In this document: piece by piece, positions 29,213-38,790 of the stretch
Layout: the number at the start of each line of letters is the position of its first letter
How positions within the stretch are numbered: position 1 is the first letter of the stretch
Origin: Leptolyngbya sp. SIO1E4
GTDB taxonomy: Bacteria; Cyanobacteriota; Cyanobacteriia; Phormidesmidales; Phormidesmidaceae
Assembly (NCBI GenBank): GCA_010672825.2
Contig: JAAHFU020000003.1
Span: forward strand, 434,001-498,000
Direction of reading: 5' to 3'
Length of the DNA: 64,000 bases
The notes under the pieces: model-generated
Seen by the model: only the letters and a program-made list of their open reading frames with translations
The model's database searches: none
What the model was told of the DNA's origin: nothing
Program-made: the position numbers and the translations under genes

Positions 29213-29722
29213 GTGGACCTATCCCGCATCCCCGCTCAACCTGAATCTGGGTTGATCAACGTTTTGATTGAAATCCCTGCTGGCAGCAAGAACAAATACG
29301 AGTTCGACAAAGACATGCAGGCTTTCATCCTTGATCGGGTGCTGTTTGCCTCAGTTCAATACCCCTACGATTATGGCTTTGTGCCCAATACCCTGGCAGA
29401 TGATGGGGATCCGCTGGATGGCATGGTAATGATGGATCAGCCAACCTTCCCCGGCTGCGTTATCGCCTCTCGTCCGATTGGCATGCTGGAAATGATAGAC
29501 GGCGGCGATCGCGACGAAAAGGTTCTCTGTGTTCCAGCAGAAGATCCTCGTTACGCTCAAGTCAAGTCCCTGAGCGATGTTGCGCCCCATCGACTAGAAG
29601 AAATTGCTGAGTTTTTCCGCACCTATAAGAACCTGGAGAAGAAGGTAACCGAGATTTTAGGGTGGCAAGATGTCGATCAGGTGATGCCTCTGGTCGAAAA
29701 ATGTATCAAAGCGGGCAAATAA
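29213..29722 (+). CDS. ppa: Inorganic pyrophosphatase
   Basis: 169 residues, typical for soluble family I enzymes. [11 protein letters not shown] (61-71) holds the signature D-x-D-P-x-D with Asp64, Asp66 and Asp69 for metal binding; [19 protein letters not shown] and [11 protein letters not shown] are also diagnostic. It hydrolyses pyrophosphate to phosphate in the cytoplasm. The start is GTG at 29213 ([14 protein letters not shown]), preceded by GGAG. Confidence 0.95.
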   Translation: MDLSRIPAQPESGLINVLIEIPAGSKNKYEFDKDMQAFILDRVLFASVQYPYDYGFVPNTLADDGDPLDGMVMMDQPTFPGCVIASRPIGMLEMIDGGDRDEKVLCVPAEDPRYAQVKSLSDVAPHRLEEIAEFFRTYKNLEKKVTEILGWQDVDQVMPLVEKCIKAGK

Positions 29723-30045
29723 TTGATGCGAAAAGCATCTCTAATGCGGTTTGGATGGGTATCCTAAGCTAGAGGGAGTTGAGTTGCTACGAAAGTTGTT
29801 TTGTATCAACCTGGCTCTCGCCCTCCCTTAAGGATCCCTGTCCAACCGTTTTTTCTACTGAATCTTCCTGAAGTAATCGTCTGATTCCCGTGTGCTGACT
29901 TATTCTTAGGTATCAAGGATTGACCGAAATTTCCTGACCAGACCTGAAAGGGTGGAATATACAGTAACGTGGATTCGCTTTCACCAGTCGATAATTTTTA
30001 TACTTGTAATATCGTTAGCTCTATACCTTTGCAACCGCTGACTGC
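29723..30045. other. Intergenic region, 323 bp
   Basis: A weak hairpin (GATGC-GAAAA-GCATC, 29725-29739) follows ppa without a T-run. Nothing else stands out. Confidence 0.4.
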
Positions 30046-30984
30046 ATGATGCCAGATTCAGACTCCTTAAAGCTGACAGATAAGTTACCCAACTCCCCAA
30101 CACTGAAAGAAGATTCTTCGCCGCAGGGGTTTACCGTTCAGTTTTGGGGAGTTCGGGGTAGCATCCCCACCCCCGGAGCAGACACTGTTCGGTATGGGGG
30201 TAACACAGCCTGTGTCGAAGTGTTAATTGATGGACAGAGACTGGTTTTCGACGGAGGTACAGGGCTTACGGTCTTAGGCAAGCACCTGCTACACACTGAG
30301 ACCCAGATTCAAGCCCATGTCTTCTTCACCCATACCCACTGGGATCGTATCCAAGGGTTTCCTTTCTTTACGCCAGCTTTTGCCCCAGGCAACCGCTTCG
30401 ACATTTATGGGGCGCCAGCCCCGACCGGCGCTTCTATCAAACAGTGTCTGACCGATCAGATGCTGCGACCTAACTTTTTTACCCCGCTGCAAAAAATGTC
30501 GTCAGAGATGGTGTTTCACAACATCTCAGCTGGCAGCGTCATTCAGCTAGATAACGGGGTCATGGTTGAAACGATCGCCCTAAATCCTTACACCAGCGCT
30601 TTAGGGTTTCGCGTTACCCATGAAGGTCGATCTCTGGTGTATGCCACGGATACCGATAACTCGACAGAAGGTATCGATAAAAACTTGCTATACCTAGCTC
30701 AAGGGTCAGATCTCTTAATTTACGATGGCACCTACTCTGAGTCGGCCTATCACGATCTGAACGGCGGTGCCAACATCCCTTGGGAGCAAGGTATCGAACT
30801 TGCCAAGCGAGCCCAGGTGAAAGAGATGATTCTGTTTCACCATAATCCAGTCCATGATGACAATTATCTTGATCACATGGAGATGGAAATTCATAACCGC
30901 TCCCCCCGCATGCGTCTTGCTCGCGAAGGCATGATTTTGCAATTGGCCCACGCCAAGGGCTCAGGCGTTCACACCCAGGGCTGA
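30046..30984 (+). CDS. MBL-fold metallo-hydrolase
   Basis: 312 residues. VQFWGVRGSIPTPG (31-44) and GGNTACVEV (51-59) begin the fold; FFTHTHWDRIQGFPFF holds metal ligands His96, His98 and Asp100. Arg101 stands where most members have a His ligand (HxHxDH). Later DTDN and HHNP motifs complete the site. Members include phosphodiesterases and phosphorylase-like hydrolases; substrate unknown. The start could be the second ATG at 30049. A terminator hairpin follows at 30990-31016. Confidence 0.8.
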   Translation: MMPDSDSLKLTDKLPNSPTLKEDSSPQGFTVQFWGVRGSIPTPGADTVRYGGNTACVEVLIDGQRLVFDGGTGLTVLGKHLLHTETQIQAHVFFTHTHWDRIQGFPFFTPAFAPGNRFDIYGAPAPTGASIKQCLTDQMLRPNFFTPLQKMSSEMVFHNISAGSVIQLDNGVMVETIALNPYTSALGFRVTHEGRSLVYATDTDNSTEGIDKNLLYLAQGSDLLIYDGTYSESAYHDLNGGANIPWEQGIELAKRAQVKEMILFHHNPVHDDNYLDHMEMEIHNRSPRMRLAREGMILQLAHAKGSGVHTQG

Positions 30985-30989
30985 TGCGT

Positions 30990-31016
30990 GGAATGCTTAA
31001 GGCATTCCGTAGCCTT
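30990..31016 (+). terminator. Terminator after MBL hydrolase gene
   Basis: GGAATGC (30990-30996) pairs with GCATTCC (31002-31008), followed by GTAGCCTTTT. It lies six bases after the stop codon. Confidence 0.6.
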
Positions 31017-31145
31017 TTCAGTTGGATCCAATACACCTGAGTGAAGGCAAGATCTAGGATTTAGAGTTTCGGATGTACTTTATCCGAGTGCAAACCGCTG
31101 GATTTAACGGATATCTGGCTTTCATAGCAAAAGGCAGAATGCAGC
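31016..31145. repeat. Dispersed G-rich repeat, diverged copy C
   Basis: AAGGCAAGATCTAGGATTTAG and ATGTACTTTATCCGAGTGCA align with the core and flank of copy E; an AAAAGGCAGAATGCAG tract closes it. The G-runs are decayed. It lies between the convergent MBL hydrolase and sbcC genes. Confidence 0.6.
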
Positions 31146-31221
31146 ATAGAACATTCTCCGTGACAGGCCTTCAGAGGTCTGTCCAGATGCCGCAGCAATA
31201 CTGGCGATCGCCCTATCACAA

Positions 31222-34200
31222 TTACGATGCCAAAATCTGAGACCCTGCCGGTGTTTTGACCACATCAATACGGGTTTGAAACGCTTCACGAAAATGGGAA
31301 ACGTGGGTGACGGCAAGGATGCAGGCAAAATCTGTCGCGATCGCGTTAATGGCACCAATCAGGCGATCGCACCCTTCCCGGTCTTGGGTGCCAAAGCCTT
31401 CATCAATAATCAGCATTTGCAAAGGCGTGCCTGATCGCTGGGCGAGTAATCGGGCCAGGGCCAGCCGAATGGCAAAATTCACTCGAAACGCCTCTCCACC
31501 CGAGTACGTTTCGTAAGGGCGGGTTCCTTGGGCATCGGCAATTACAATGTCCAGGGTGTCAATGAGCTTGCCTTGGCGACCCCGCCCAGCCCGCTGGGTC
31601 ACAAACTGCACATGGAGTTGGTGGGCACTTAAACGCCCCAAGAGATGATTGGTTTCGGCCTCTAGCTGCGGCAAAATATGCTCAATCAGCAATGCCTGCA
31701 GGCCATTACGACCAAAGGCTTGGGCTAATTCTTGATGAACCCGCAGGTGGCGCTGGGTTTGGTGCAGCGCCTGTTGTTGCTGGGTGAACTGTTGCTGCAG
31801 CTGATCAAGGTGGGCGAGCTGTTGCTGCAGTGCCCCTGCCCGTGAAAGCGCCTGCTCCCGCTGCTGCTGGCGATCTCGCAATCGATGCTGCAGCACCTCT
31901 ATTTCAGCCTGCGGGTCTGGGCACTGCTCCAACTGCTGGGTCAGTGATTGGGCCTGGGCCATCAAGGTTGCCTGCTGTTGCTGAACCTGCTGAATTTGGC
32001 TGGCCAGCGTCGCCAGCTGCTGCTTAACATGGGGAGTGTCTTGCCGGGCTTTTTCGAGATTTTGGAATTGCCATGACCAATCTTGGGCAGCCCGTAGCTG
32101 AGTCCGAATGCGTTGATGATGCCCGACGCTATAGTTCAAGGCGGTGATCTGAGTGTCTAATGCCGCGATCTGGGCAACAATCTCTGAGTGGGCTAACGCC
32201 GCGATCTTGTCTTCCAGGGTGGTAATTTCCTGGATCCAACGAGGGCACTGCTCAGTGAACTGGGCGTGTTTCCGCTCTGCCTGCCGAATCTCTGCCTGTC
32301 GGATTTCTGCCCATCGCAGGCGATCAACCTGCCCCCGTACGAGGGCATGATCGCGCTCATCATAGGCCCATTGGGCCAACTGCTCGGTAATCTGCTGCAG
32401 CTCTGCCCGCACCTCTTGAGCGTAGCTGTTGTCTGATAAACACCGCTCCAGATGCGATCGCTCCTGTGACAGCGCTTGCAGCTGCTGTGTGAGCGACTCG
32501 CTGCTGTTTAACTGCGCCATCAAGTGCCCTCGCTGCTCTAATACCTGACCATAGTCAGCCAGAGACGCTTCTAGCTCACGATATTCCTGTCTGAGCACCT
32601 GAATTTCTCGCTCGGAGACCGCTAATTGCTCCCGGATCACCCAGATCTGCCGCAGCAGTTCCTCTCGTTCTTGGCGATGCCTGGCTAAGACCTCTTCCCA
32701 GTTGTGGTGCTCTAATGGGCGATCGCACACGGGGCAGGGGGCATCGGGTTGTTTGAGCAGCTGTAGCTTTTGCTCAATTTGACCCAACTGCAGTTCACAG
32801 CTGCGCTGTTCTGCTTGAAGTCTCTCCATAAAATTTCGGCGTTCTATCCCTTTTTCTCGGACTTTTTCCTGATAGGCTCGCTTAGCTGTGAGATCTTCCA
32901 GGGTATTGCCAACTGCCACCACTGCTTTTTGCAGATGAGGATAGTGAGCCTGCTGCTGCTGAAGTTGGGCCTCTGAATCACTGAGAGCCGTCAGCCGAGC
33001 TGTCAGTTCAGCCTGGGTTTGGTCAAGTTGGCGCTGGAGGGTCTGCTGGCGCTGCTTTAGAGGGCTAACCTGTAGCTGTAGCTGATCAAGGACTTGTAAC
33101 TGACTGCGGGCACGGGTTAACTCAGCCACGGCTTTAGCAGTCTGCTCTCGCTTTTGCAGCACCGGCAGCAGTTCATCCATTTGCTGTTCAAGGGTCGTCA
33201 GGTACAGCTGTTTTTGTTGCAGTTGGGCCTGCAGAGACTGGCTTTGCCCCTGATGAGCCTGGCAGAGGCGATCTCGCTCACTTTGTAACGCCTGCTGTTG
33301 GCCAAACTGGGCAGAGAGCTGCTCTTCTTCAACGGTGAGCGCCCTGAGCGTTTGCAACCCCGCTTCAATGGTTTCTGATTGAGACAGAATAGTTGTCAAT
33401 GTTTGCAAATGGTGTTGCAACCTGATCTGTTCTTGGTGCAGGCGATCGCAGTCTTCCACTAGATGGGCTGACTGCTGCTGCAAGAGGGCCTGGGCCTGCT
33501 GCAGGCGTTGACGCTCCTGCTGTTGCTGCTGACAGGCTTGCAACCGCTGAGAATCCGCAGCCTGTTCTGTTTGAAAATCAGTGAGTTTCTCCGCCAGGGT
33601 TTTGGCTTCTTGGGCGATCGCGCTGCGCTGGTTGATCTGGTCCGTCAAACTGACTAGGGAAGTCTCCAGCATCGTCACCTGAGTTTTGGCGTCTCGTGCT
33701 CGCTCTTTGGCCCGTTCGGCTAACTGATCGTACTGCCCTAGCTTTAACAGATCTGCCAGAATTTGCTTGCGCTCGCTGGGGCGTTTGAGCATAAACTCAT
33801 CAGCGCGTCCCTGGCGAAGATAGGCCGAGTTAACAAAAGTGTCATAGTCTAACCGCAGGGCCTGGGTAATCAGCTGTTGGGTGGCCCGCATGCCTCGCTG
33901 GGTCAGTGGACGAAACCCGTGCTCCGTTTTAACTTGAAACTCTAAAGCCCCCCCCTGATTACGTCGCCGCGATCGTATGACTCGATACACTTGCTGCTGG
34001 TGCTCAAAAGTGAAATCTACCTGAGATTCCATCGCCCCGAGATGAATGACATCATCTTCTGCAGCTGCTCGGCTTTGCCCCCAAATGGCCCATGCGATTG
34101 CTTCCAGCAGGGAAGATTTACCCGCTCCATTCGGCCCGGAAATACACGCCACCTGAAGCCCTTGAAAATCCAAAATGGCTTCACGGTAGCTCAAGAAGTT

Positions 34201-34227
34201 CCGAAGCGTTAACTGCTTGGGGATCAT
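31222..34227 (-). CDS. sbcC: Nuclease SbcCD subunit C (SMC-like ATPase)
   Basis: 1001 residues from ATG 34227 (TTG at 34233 is less likely). Walker A GPNGAGKSS at about 31-39; two long Gln-rich coiled coils; zinc-hook CPVC at 498-501; then YSGGEAFRVNFAIRLALA and Walker B MLIIDEGFGTQD near the C terminus. With SbcD it forms an Mre11/Rad50-like nuclease that opens hairpins and protein-blocked DNA ends. The sbcD gene is not next to it. The coiled coils account for the many CAG/CTG-rich stretches. Confidence 0.92.
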   Translation of the reverse strand: MIPKQLTLRNFLSYREAILDFQGLQVACISGPNGAGKSSLLEAIAWAIWGQSRAAAEDDVIHLGAMESQVDFTFEHQQQVYRVIRSRRRNQGGALEFQVKTEHGFRPLTQRGMRATQQLITQALRLDYDTFVNSAYLRQGRADEFMLKRPSERKQILADLLKLGQYDQLAERAKERARDAKTQVTMLETSLVSLTDQINQRSAIAQEAKTLAEKLTDFQTEQAADSQRLQACQQQQQERQRLQQAQALLQQQSAHLVEDCDRLHQEQIRLQHHLQTLTTILSQSETIEAGLQTLRALTVEEEQLSAQFGQQQALQSERDRLCQAHQGQSQSLQAQLQQKQLYLTTLEQQMDELLPVLQKREQTAKAVAELTRARSQLQVLDQLQLQVSPLKQRQQTLQRQLDQTQAELTARLTALSDSEAQLQQQQAHYPHLQKAVVAVGNTLEDLTAKRAYQEKVREKGIERRNFMERLQAEQRSCELQLGQIEQKLQLLKQPDAPCPVCDRPLEHHNWEEVLARHRQEREELLRQIWVIREQLAVSEREIQVLRQEYRELEASLADYGQVLEQRGHLMAQLNSSESLTQQLQALSQERSHLERCLSDNSYAQEVRAELQQITEQLAQWAYDERDHALVRGQVDRLRWAEIRQAEIRQAERKHAQFTEQCPRWIQEITTLEDKIAALAHSEIVAQIAALDTQITALNYSVGHHQRIRTQLRAAQDWSWQFQNLEKARQDTPHVKQQLATLASQIQQVQQQQATLMAQAQSLTQQLEQCPDPQAEIEVLQHRLRDRQQQREQALSRAGALQQQLAHLDQLQQQFTQQQQALHQTQRHLRVHQELAQAFGRNGLQALLIEHILPQLEAETNHLLGRLSAHQLHVQFVTQRAGRGRQGKLIDTLDIVIADAQGTRPYETYSGGEAFRVNFAIRLALARLLAQRSGTPLQMLIIDEGFGTQDREGCDRLIGAINAIATDFACILAVTHVSHFREAFQTRIDVVKTPAGSQILAS

Positions 34228-34836
34228 GACCAAAACAGGTGTCCTGCCTTCCTAAGATAACAGTACGCACGATCTTAAGTACAGGTGAACTTCAAAGAAT
34301 GTGGTCTGATCAAGCAATAGCGACCACCCATCCTCACAAATGGTTCTATCAACCTGGTCAGGGGTCAATATCACAGACCACTATTAGCTGTCTCAAATTT
34401 TCTCAAGCCCGGTTAGATCCAGTGTCTTTAATATTGTGAATAAAAACCAATAATCCAGCGCTAAAAGTTGCAGGGTGTGCCAAACTCGTGACCAAGTTTT
34501 ATTAGATTGGCTGTTCCCTGTTTTGATAGATTTCCTCCAGCCAACTCAACAAGTTCCCCCTTTGATAATTGCGGTGATTGATCGCGAGCGGAGGTCTTGA
34601 CACTTTTATCAAGAGTTAAGAAGGATTCCATCCTGACGTGTTGAAGCGCAAACGGTAAGAGGGATCATATTGCTAAATGCTGGAATCCTTGAAGTGCTTA
34701 AGGAGGGTGAGCAAACCCCTAAATGCAACGCGAAGGTTAGGTTCCCAGCTGTAGAGAATAACAAGATCGTCGCCCAGATCGTTCGGCGATAGCTAGCAAG
34801 AATCATTTTGAATAAAGTATCAGGAGAGTCAAGCGT
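34228..34836. other. Divergent intergenic region, about 610 bp
   Basis: Separates sbcC from the oxylipin-type cluster. It is long enough to hold regulation for both. I see no clear -10/-35 pair, no riboswitch-like fold and no repeat. A minus-strand 65-codon open frame (34609-34806) has a hydrophobic start but no other sign of coding. Confidence 0.45.
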
Positions 34837-36501
34837 ATGGCTAAACGAGACACCTCCAGAGACGGGTTTGACAACAAAGTATTAACCTTTGCCCTCACCC
34901 ACTTCCAGTTTTTTTGGACACTGGTTCAGCGTGTCCGCCCTGTCAAACGTCGGGTTAACAAGTTTCTAATCAACAGCCTTATCAATAAAATTCCTAACCG
35001 CCCTTACCCCTACAGCATGATGACCCTGGATCCTCATATTCCAGGGACAGACATGCCCAAAAAAACAGATACCTACACCTCTTGGGAATCCCTCACCGAT
35101 CGCACCTATACCGGACGTCACTTGCCGCCCGCTCCAGAGTTTAATCGAGCGGGTAATTTGCCCGAGCTGGCTGACTTGAAAGTGTTGTTCCAGAAGCGCG
35201 AAGGAAAAACCCGCTACTCTAAAAAATCGACCTTGCTGTTCCCCTATTGGGTGCAATGGTTTACCGATGGTTTTTTGCGCATTGATCGTTACGATCGGCT
35301 GAAAAATACGTCCAATCACCACATTGACCTGTGTAATGTCTATGGTCTGACGCGAGAGCAAACCCACCTTTTGCGCTCCTTTCAAGGGGGCAAGCTGAAG
35401 ACTCAAATGCTGAAGCGAGCAGATGGGGTGGAAGAAGAATATCCGCTCTTTTACTATGCGGATCCTGAAAATGGCGTTGTCGATCCGCAATTTGAGGGGC
35501 TGCATGATCCGCTACGCACTGAGCAACGGCTGTCACCCGATCTCAAAGCCAAGCTCTTTGCCATGGGGGTAGAGCGGGCCAATGTGCAAATTGGCTATGT
35601 CATGATGACGACCCTATGTGTTCGTGAACACAATCGCCTCTGTGGTATTTTAGCCAGCCAGTACCCCGATTGGGATGATGAGCGCCTCTTCCAAACTGCC
35701 AGAAACGTGCTGATTGTGATGATGTTGAACATCATCATGGAAGAGTACATTTACCACATCACGCCTTACTACTTTAATTTCTTTGCTGATCCAGAAGCCT
35801 TTGAGGAGGCTAGCTGGTTTCGAGAAAACTGGATGGCGATCGAGTTTAGCTTTGTCTATCGCTGGCACAGTGCCATTCCAGAATACATTCACTATGAGGG
35901 CCAAGAGGTCTCTTTAGGGAAAACCCTTTGGAACAATCAAATGCTGATTGATCAAGGCTTGGGTGCCCTGATGGAAGAAACCTGCTCTCAACCTGGCTCT
36001 CTCATCGGGTTATTTAACACGCCTGATTTTCCGGTCAAGAAAACAGAAGATGGAGTAGCGACCTTTCTGGACATTACAGAACTCGCCACCATTGAGCTAG
36101 GCCGGAGAACGCAGCTGGCCAGCTACAACGATTATCGAGAAATGGCTGGATTTCCTAGAGTCACTGACTTCGATCAAATTACGGGGGATGAATATACCCA
36201 ACAAACACTCAAGGAGCTCTACGGTGATGTTGATAAAATCGAGTTTTTTGTGGGGCTCTATGCTGAAGATGTGCGAGAAGGATCCACAATTCAGCCGTTA
36301 GTGGCCCGTTTGGTCGGGATTGATGCCTTTTCCCAGGCGTTGACCAACCCGTTGCTGGCGCCTGAGATCTTTAACCCTGAAACCTTTTCTCCGGTGGGGT
36401 GGGAGATTATCAACCAGACCCAGACCTTATCCGACATCGTAAATCGCAACGTGCCCCAGCGCGATCGCCCTTACAAAGTCACGTTTGACCTCGAACCATG
36501 A
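34837..36501 (+). CDS. Cyclooxygenase-like heme dioxygenase (animal peroxidase superfamily)
   Basis: 554 residues, close to the catalytic region of animal prostaglandin H synthases. EFSFVYRWHSAIPE (336-349) aligns with the COX segment holding the tyrosyl-radical Tyr (here Tyr341) and proximal heme His (His344). LFPYWVQWFTDGFLR aligns with the distal side: Gln140 is kept, but the distal His position is Asp144. HHIDLCNVYG and ASYNDYREMAGFP are further family blocks. The predicted reaction is O2 addition to a fatty acid to give a hydroperoxide; peroxidase activity is doubtful without the distal His. No signal peptide. GGAG precedes the ATG. Its TGA overlaps the next start (ATGA), so they are translationally coupled. 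Confidence 0.82.
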   Translation: MAKRDTSRDGFDNKVLTFALTHFQFFWTLVQRVRPVKRRVNKFLINSLINKIPNRPYPYSMMTLDPHIPGTDMPKKTDTYTSWESLTDRTYTGRHLPPAPEFNRAGNLPELADLKVLFQKREGKTRYSKKSTLLFPYWVQWFTDGFLRIDRYDRLKNTSNHHIDLCNVYGLTREQTHLLRSFQGGKLKTQMLKRADGVEEEYPLFYYADPENGVVDPQFEGLHDPLRTEQRLSPDLKAKLFAMGVERANVQIGYVMMTTLCVREHNRLCGILASQYPDWDDERLFQTARNVLIVMMLNIIMEEYIYHITPYYFNFFADPEAFEEASWFRENWMAIEFSFVYRWHSAIPEYIHYEGQEVSLGKTLWNNQMLIDQGLGALMEETCSQPGSLIGLFNTPDFPVKKTEDGVATFLDITELATIELGRRTQLASYNDYREMAGFPRVTDFDQITGDEYTQQTLKELYGDVDKIEFFVGLYAEDVREGSTIQPLVARLVGIDAFSQALTNPLLAPEIFNPETFSPVGWEIINQTQTLSDIVNRNVPQRDRPYKVTFDLEP

Positions 36502-37682
36502 CCCTTTTTACTGAATATCCGGAAAAGGACGAGCAAGCATATTCTGAGCAGATTCAGCAGGCGACCCTTGCCCGTATGGATACGCTCTATGGAAAAGCCG
36601 AGAAAGCCCTGCGGGATACCCACGCTAAAACCCAGGTCTGTGTCAAAGGCACATTGGAGATTTTTGACTTTGACGAGGTCGCTATTCAGCAAGCGGTGGC
36701 GAAAGCAGCAGCGCTATCACCGGAACAGCAGGCAACCTTGAGCCTAAAGCAAGGGCTATTGGCCCAGCCTCGCCAGTATCCAGTGTGGATCCGCTTTGCC
36801 AATGGGCGAACCACCATTGAAAGCGACTATGTAGACGATACGCGTTCCATCTCCGTCAAGGTGATGGAGGTTGATGGGGAACGGTTGCCGGCTAGTCATG
36901 AAGCCCATACCCAAGACTTGATTTTGCAGAATGGGGATATTTTCTTCATCCGCAATATTCGAGACTACTACAGCTTCTTCAAGGCGATTTCAGCCTCTTC
37001 GCTGCGAGTCATCCTTTGGCTGCTGTTCCATCCCAAGCAGAGAGCAGCGCTCAAGGGGATTACCCGCCATGCTCCCAAAAGCTTGCTCACAGAGCGATAT
37101 TGGAGTGGGTCAGCCTCAGCCCTGGGCCTACCCGTTAACTTTGACCCCGCACAACCGGGGCAGGTACCGGTCACCTATCCAGCGGTAGCAAAGTATGCCT
37201 TATCCCCCGTGTCTAGCCAACCGCCCCATGGGCCCTTATCCCGTGAGGCCAGGCCCGAATCAGAGCGTAAGCTCGCGAAGACTCGCCACAAAAAATCCGG
37301 CATCCCTGATCACTACTATCGTGAAGAGTTAACCAAAGCCCTGGCAAACCCTGATGCCACCTACTGTTGGCACTTTCAAATTCAGGTTCAAACCCATCCG
37401 GCCATGTCTATCGATGATGTAACAGTATCGTGGGATGAAGCCAAAGCACCGTTCTTCACCGTGGGCCGCCTCACGGTGAGTCACCAAATCATCAACTTTG
37501 CGACCCAATGTGACTTCTGCGAAAACCTGCGCTTTTCTCCCTGGAATGGGCTAGCGGTACACCGTCCGGTAGGGGCCTTGAACCGGCTACGCCGGTCTGT
37601 GTATGCGATCGTGGGGAAGTATCGTCACCAAAAACAAAATCTCGACTACCAAGAACCCACTGGCACCGAAACATTCGATTAA
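36498..37682 (+). CDS. Catalase-related hemoprotein, allene-oxide-synthase-like
   Basis: 394 residues. Distal side: Thr41-His42 in DTHAKTQVCVKG, and Asn145 in LQNGDIFFIRN; proximal side: R365-x-x-x-Y369 in LNRLRRSVY, giving a Tyr-ligated heme. RFANG at 99-103 also fits the catalase core. True catalases have Val before the distal His; the Thr-His pair is the feature of coral catalase-related allene oxide synthase. This suggests it transforms fatty acid hydroperoxides rather than H2O2. It overlaps the dioxygenase gene by 4 nt, which fits a two-step pathway. Bacterial relatives can be fused to lipoxygenases; pairing with a COX-like enzyme looks different. Product unknown. Confidence 0.8.
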   Translation: MTLFTEYPEKDEQAYSEQIQQATLARMDTLYGKAEKALRDTHAKTQVCVKGTLEIFDFDEVAIQQAVAKAAALSPEQQATLSLKQGLLAQPRQYPVWIRFANGRTTIESDYVDDTRSISVKVMEVDGERLPASHEAHTQDLILQNGDIFFIRNIRDYYSFFKAISASSLRVILWLLFHPKQRAALKGITRHAPKSLLTERYWSGSASALGLPVNFDPAQPGQVPVTYPAVAKYALSPVSSQPPHGPLSREARPESERKLAKTRHKKSGIPDHYYREELTKALANPDATYCWHFQIQVQTHPAMSIDDVTVSWDEAKAPFFTVGRLTVSHQIINFATQCDFCENLRFSPWNGLAVHRPVGALNRLRRSVYAIVGKYRHQKQNLDYQEPTGTETFD

Positions 37683-37728
37683 TCTATTTGATGGAAATTG
37701 CTTTCCAAAAAGTGGGAGTCCCGACAGG

Positions 37729-38763
37729 ATGAAGCGATTAATCGTGTGTTGCGATGGCACCTGGCAAAAGCTAGACAGCCCTTACCCTACCAATGTGGTT
37801 AAGCTAGCTCAAGCGATCAAACCCCTGGATAAAGCCGGTATTCAGCAGGTGGTTTATTACAGCGCAGGCGTGGGCACAGGGGGCGGACTCGATACCCTGT
37901 TAGGTGGGGGACTGGGTAAGGGCATCGACAAAAATATTGAAGATGCCTATTTGTTTCTCTGCCTCAATTATGTTCCGGGGGATGAAATTTATCTGTTTGG
38001 CTTTAGTCGGGGGGCTTACACAGTTCGGAGCCTGGCTGGATTGATCTATAACGCTGGGCTCTTGGCTCGTTCTCATATTCGCAAAGCCCCCGCCGCCTAT
38101 ACGCTATATCGCAGTCGTGGGAATGGGCCTCATGAGCCAACTGCCGTTGAGTTTCGTCAGAAATATGGTGAGCATGTGCCGATTACCCTCTTGGGGTGTT
38201 GGGACACGGTTGGGTCTCTAGGGATTCCCGATGTCAACCCTTGGATTAAGCTAGATAGCCGCATCAATCAGAAATATCGGTTTCACGACACCCAGCTAAA
38301 TCGCATGATTCAACATGCCCTCCATGCGGTGGCGATCGATGAAACTCGAAAAGTCTTTGACGTCACGCCGATGCAGCCCAGCCGCCATGCCGAAAACCAG
38401 GTTGTTAGACAGGTTTGGTTTCCAGGCGACCATGGCTCTGTAGGGGGTGGGATGGGGGATCTCAGGGGGTTATCGGATGCAGCCTTGCAGTGGGTGATCG
38501 AGTCCATTGCTAACCTGGGCCTGGGGCTCGATTTTGATCCGGCGCTCATTGAGGATGGTATTTTGATTGACCCCACGATTCCGCTGAATCTTGCCCGCAA
38601 GACTTTAATTGGGAAACTCACCTCTTTAGCGGGGTCGTTTCTGCGCGAAGTGTCTGACAACTTTGAGGATATTCATGAAGTGGCTATTCAACGTTTCCTG
38701 AAACGAGCAGACTATAAACCTAAAAACCTGCTGCAAAAGCATCGATCGCGCCTCAAGGTGTAG
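37729..38763 (+). CDS. DUF2235 alpha/beta hydrolase, predicted phospholipase/lipase
   Basis: 344 residues from ATG 37729, which has GGGAG upstream; the open frame extends back to 37603 over the preceding gene but that part is not conserved-looking. LIVCCDGTWQK begins the DUF2235 fold; LFGFSRGAYTVRSLAG holds the nucleophile Ser93; CWDTVGSLG (Asp159) and FPGDHGSVGGG (His235) give the remaining triad candidates. The family includes Tle1-like phospholipases. It is 46 nt after the catalase-related gene. It may release the fatty acid used by the two upstream enzymes; this is inference. Confidence 0.78.
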   Translation: MKRLIVCCDGTWQKLDSPYPTNVVKLAQAIKPLDKAGIQQVVYYSAGVGTGGGLDTLLGGGLGKGIDKNIEDAYLFLCLNYVPGDEIYLFGFSRGAYTVRSLAGLIYNAGLLARSHIRKAPAAYTLYRSRGNGPHEPTAVEFRQKYGEHVPITLLGCWDTVGSLGIPDVNPWIKLDSRINQKYRFHDTQLNRMIQHALHAVAIDETRKVFDVTPMQPSRHAENQVVRQVWFPGDHGSVGGGMGDLRGLSDAALQWVIESIANLGLGLDFDPALIEDGILIDPTIPLNLARKTLIGKLTSLAGSFLREVSDNFEDIHEVAIQRFLKRADYKPKNLLQKHRSRLKV

Positions 38764-38790
38764 GCTCCAGTTGGAGTGATACCGTAATTT

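Noticed and set aside
34609..34806. Minus-strand 65-codon frame before the COX-like gene
   Set aside because: Hydrophobic start but no recognisable ribosome binding site or homologous look; kept as non-coding.
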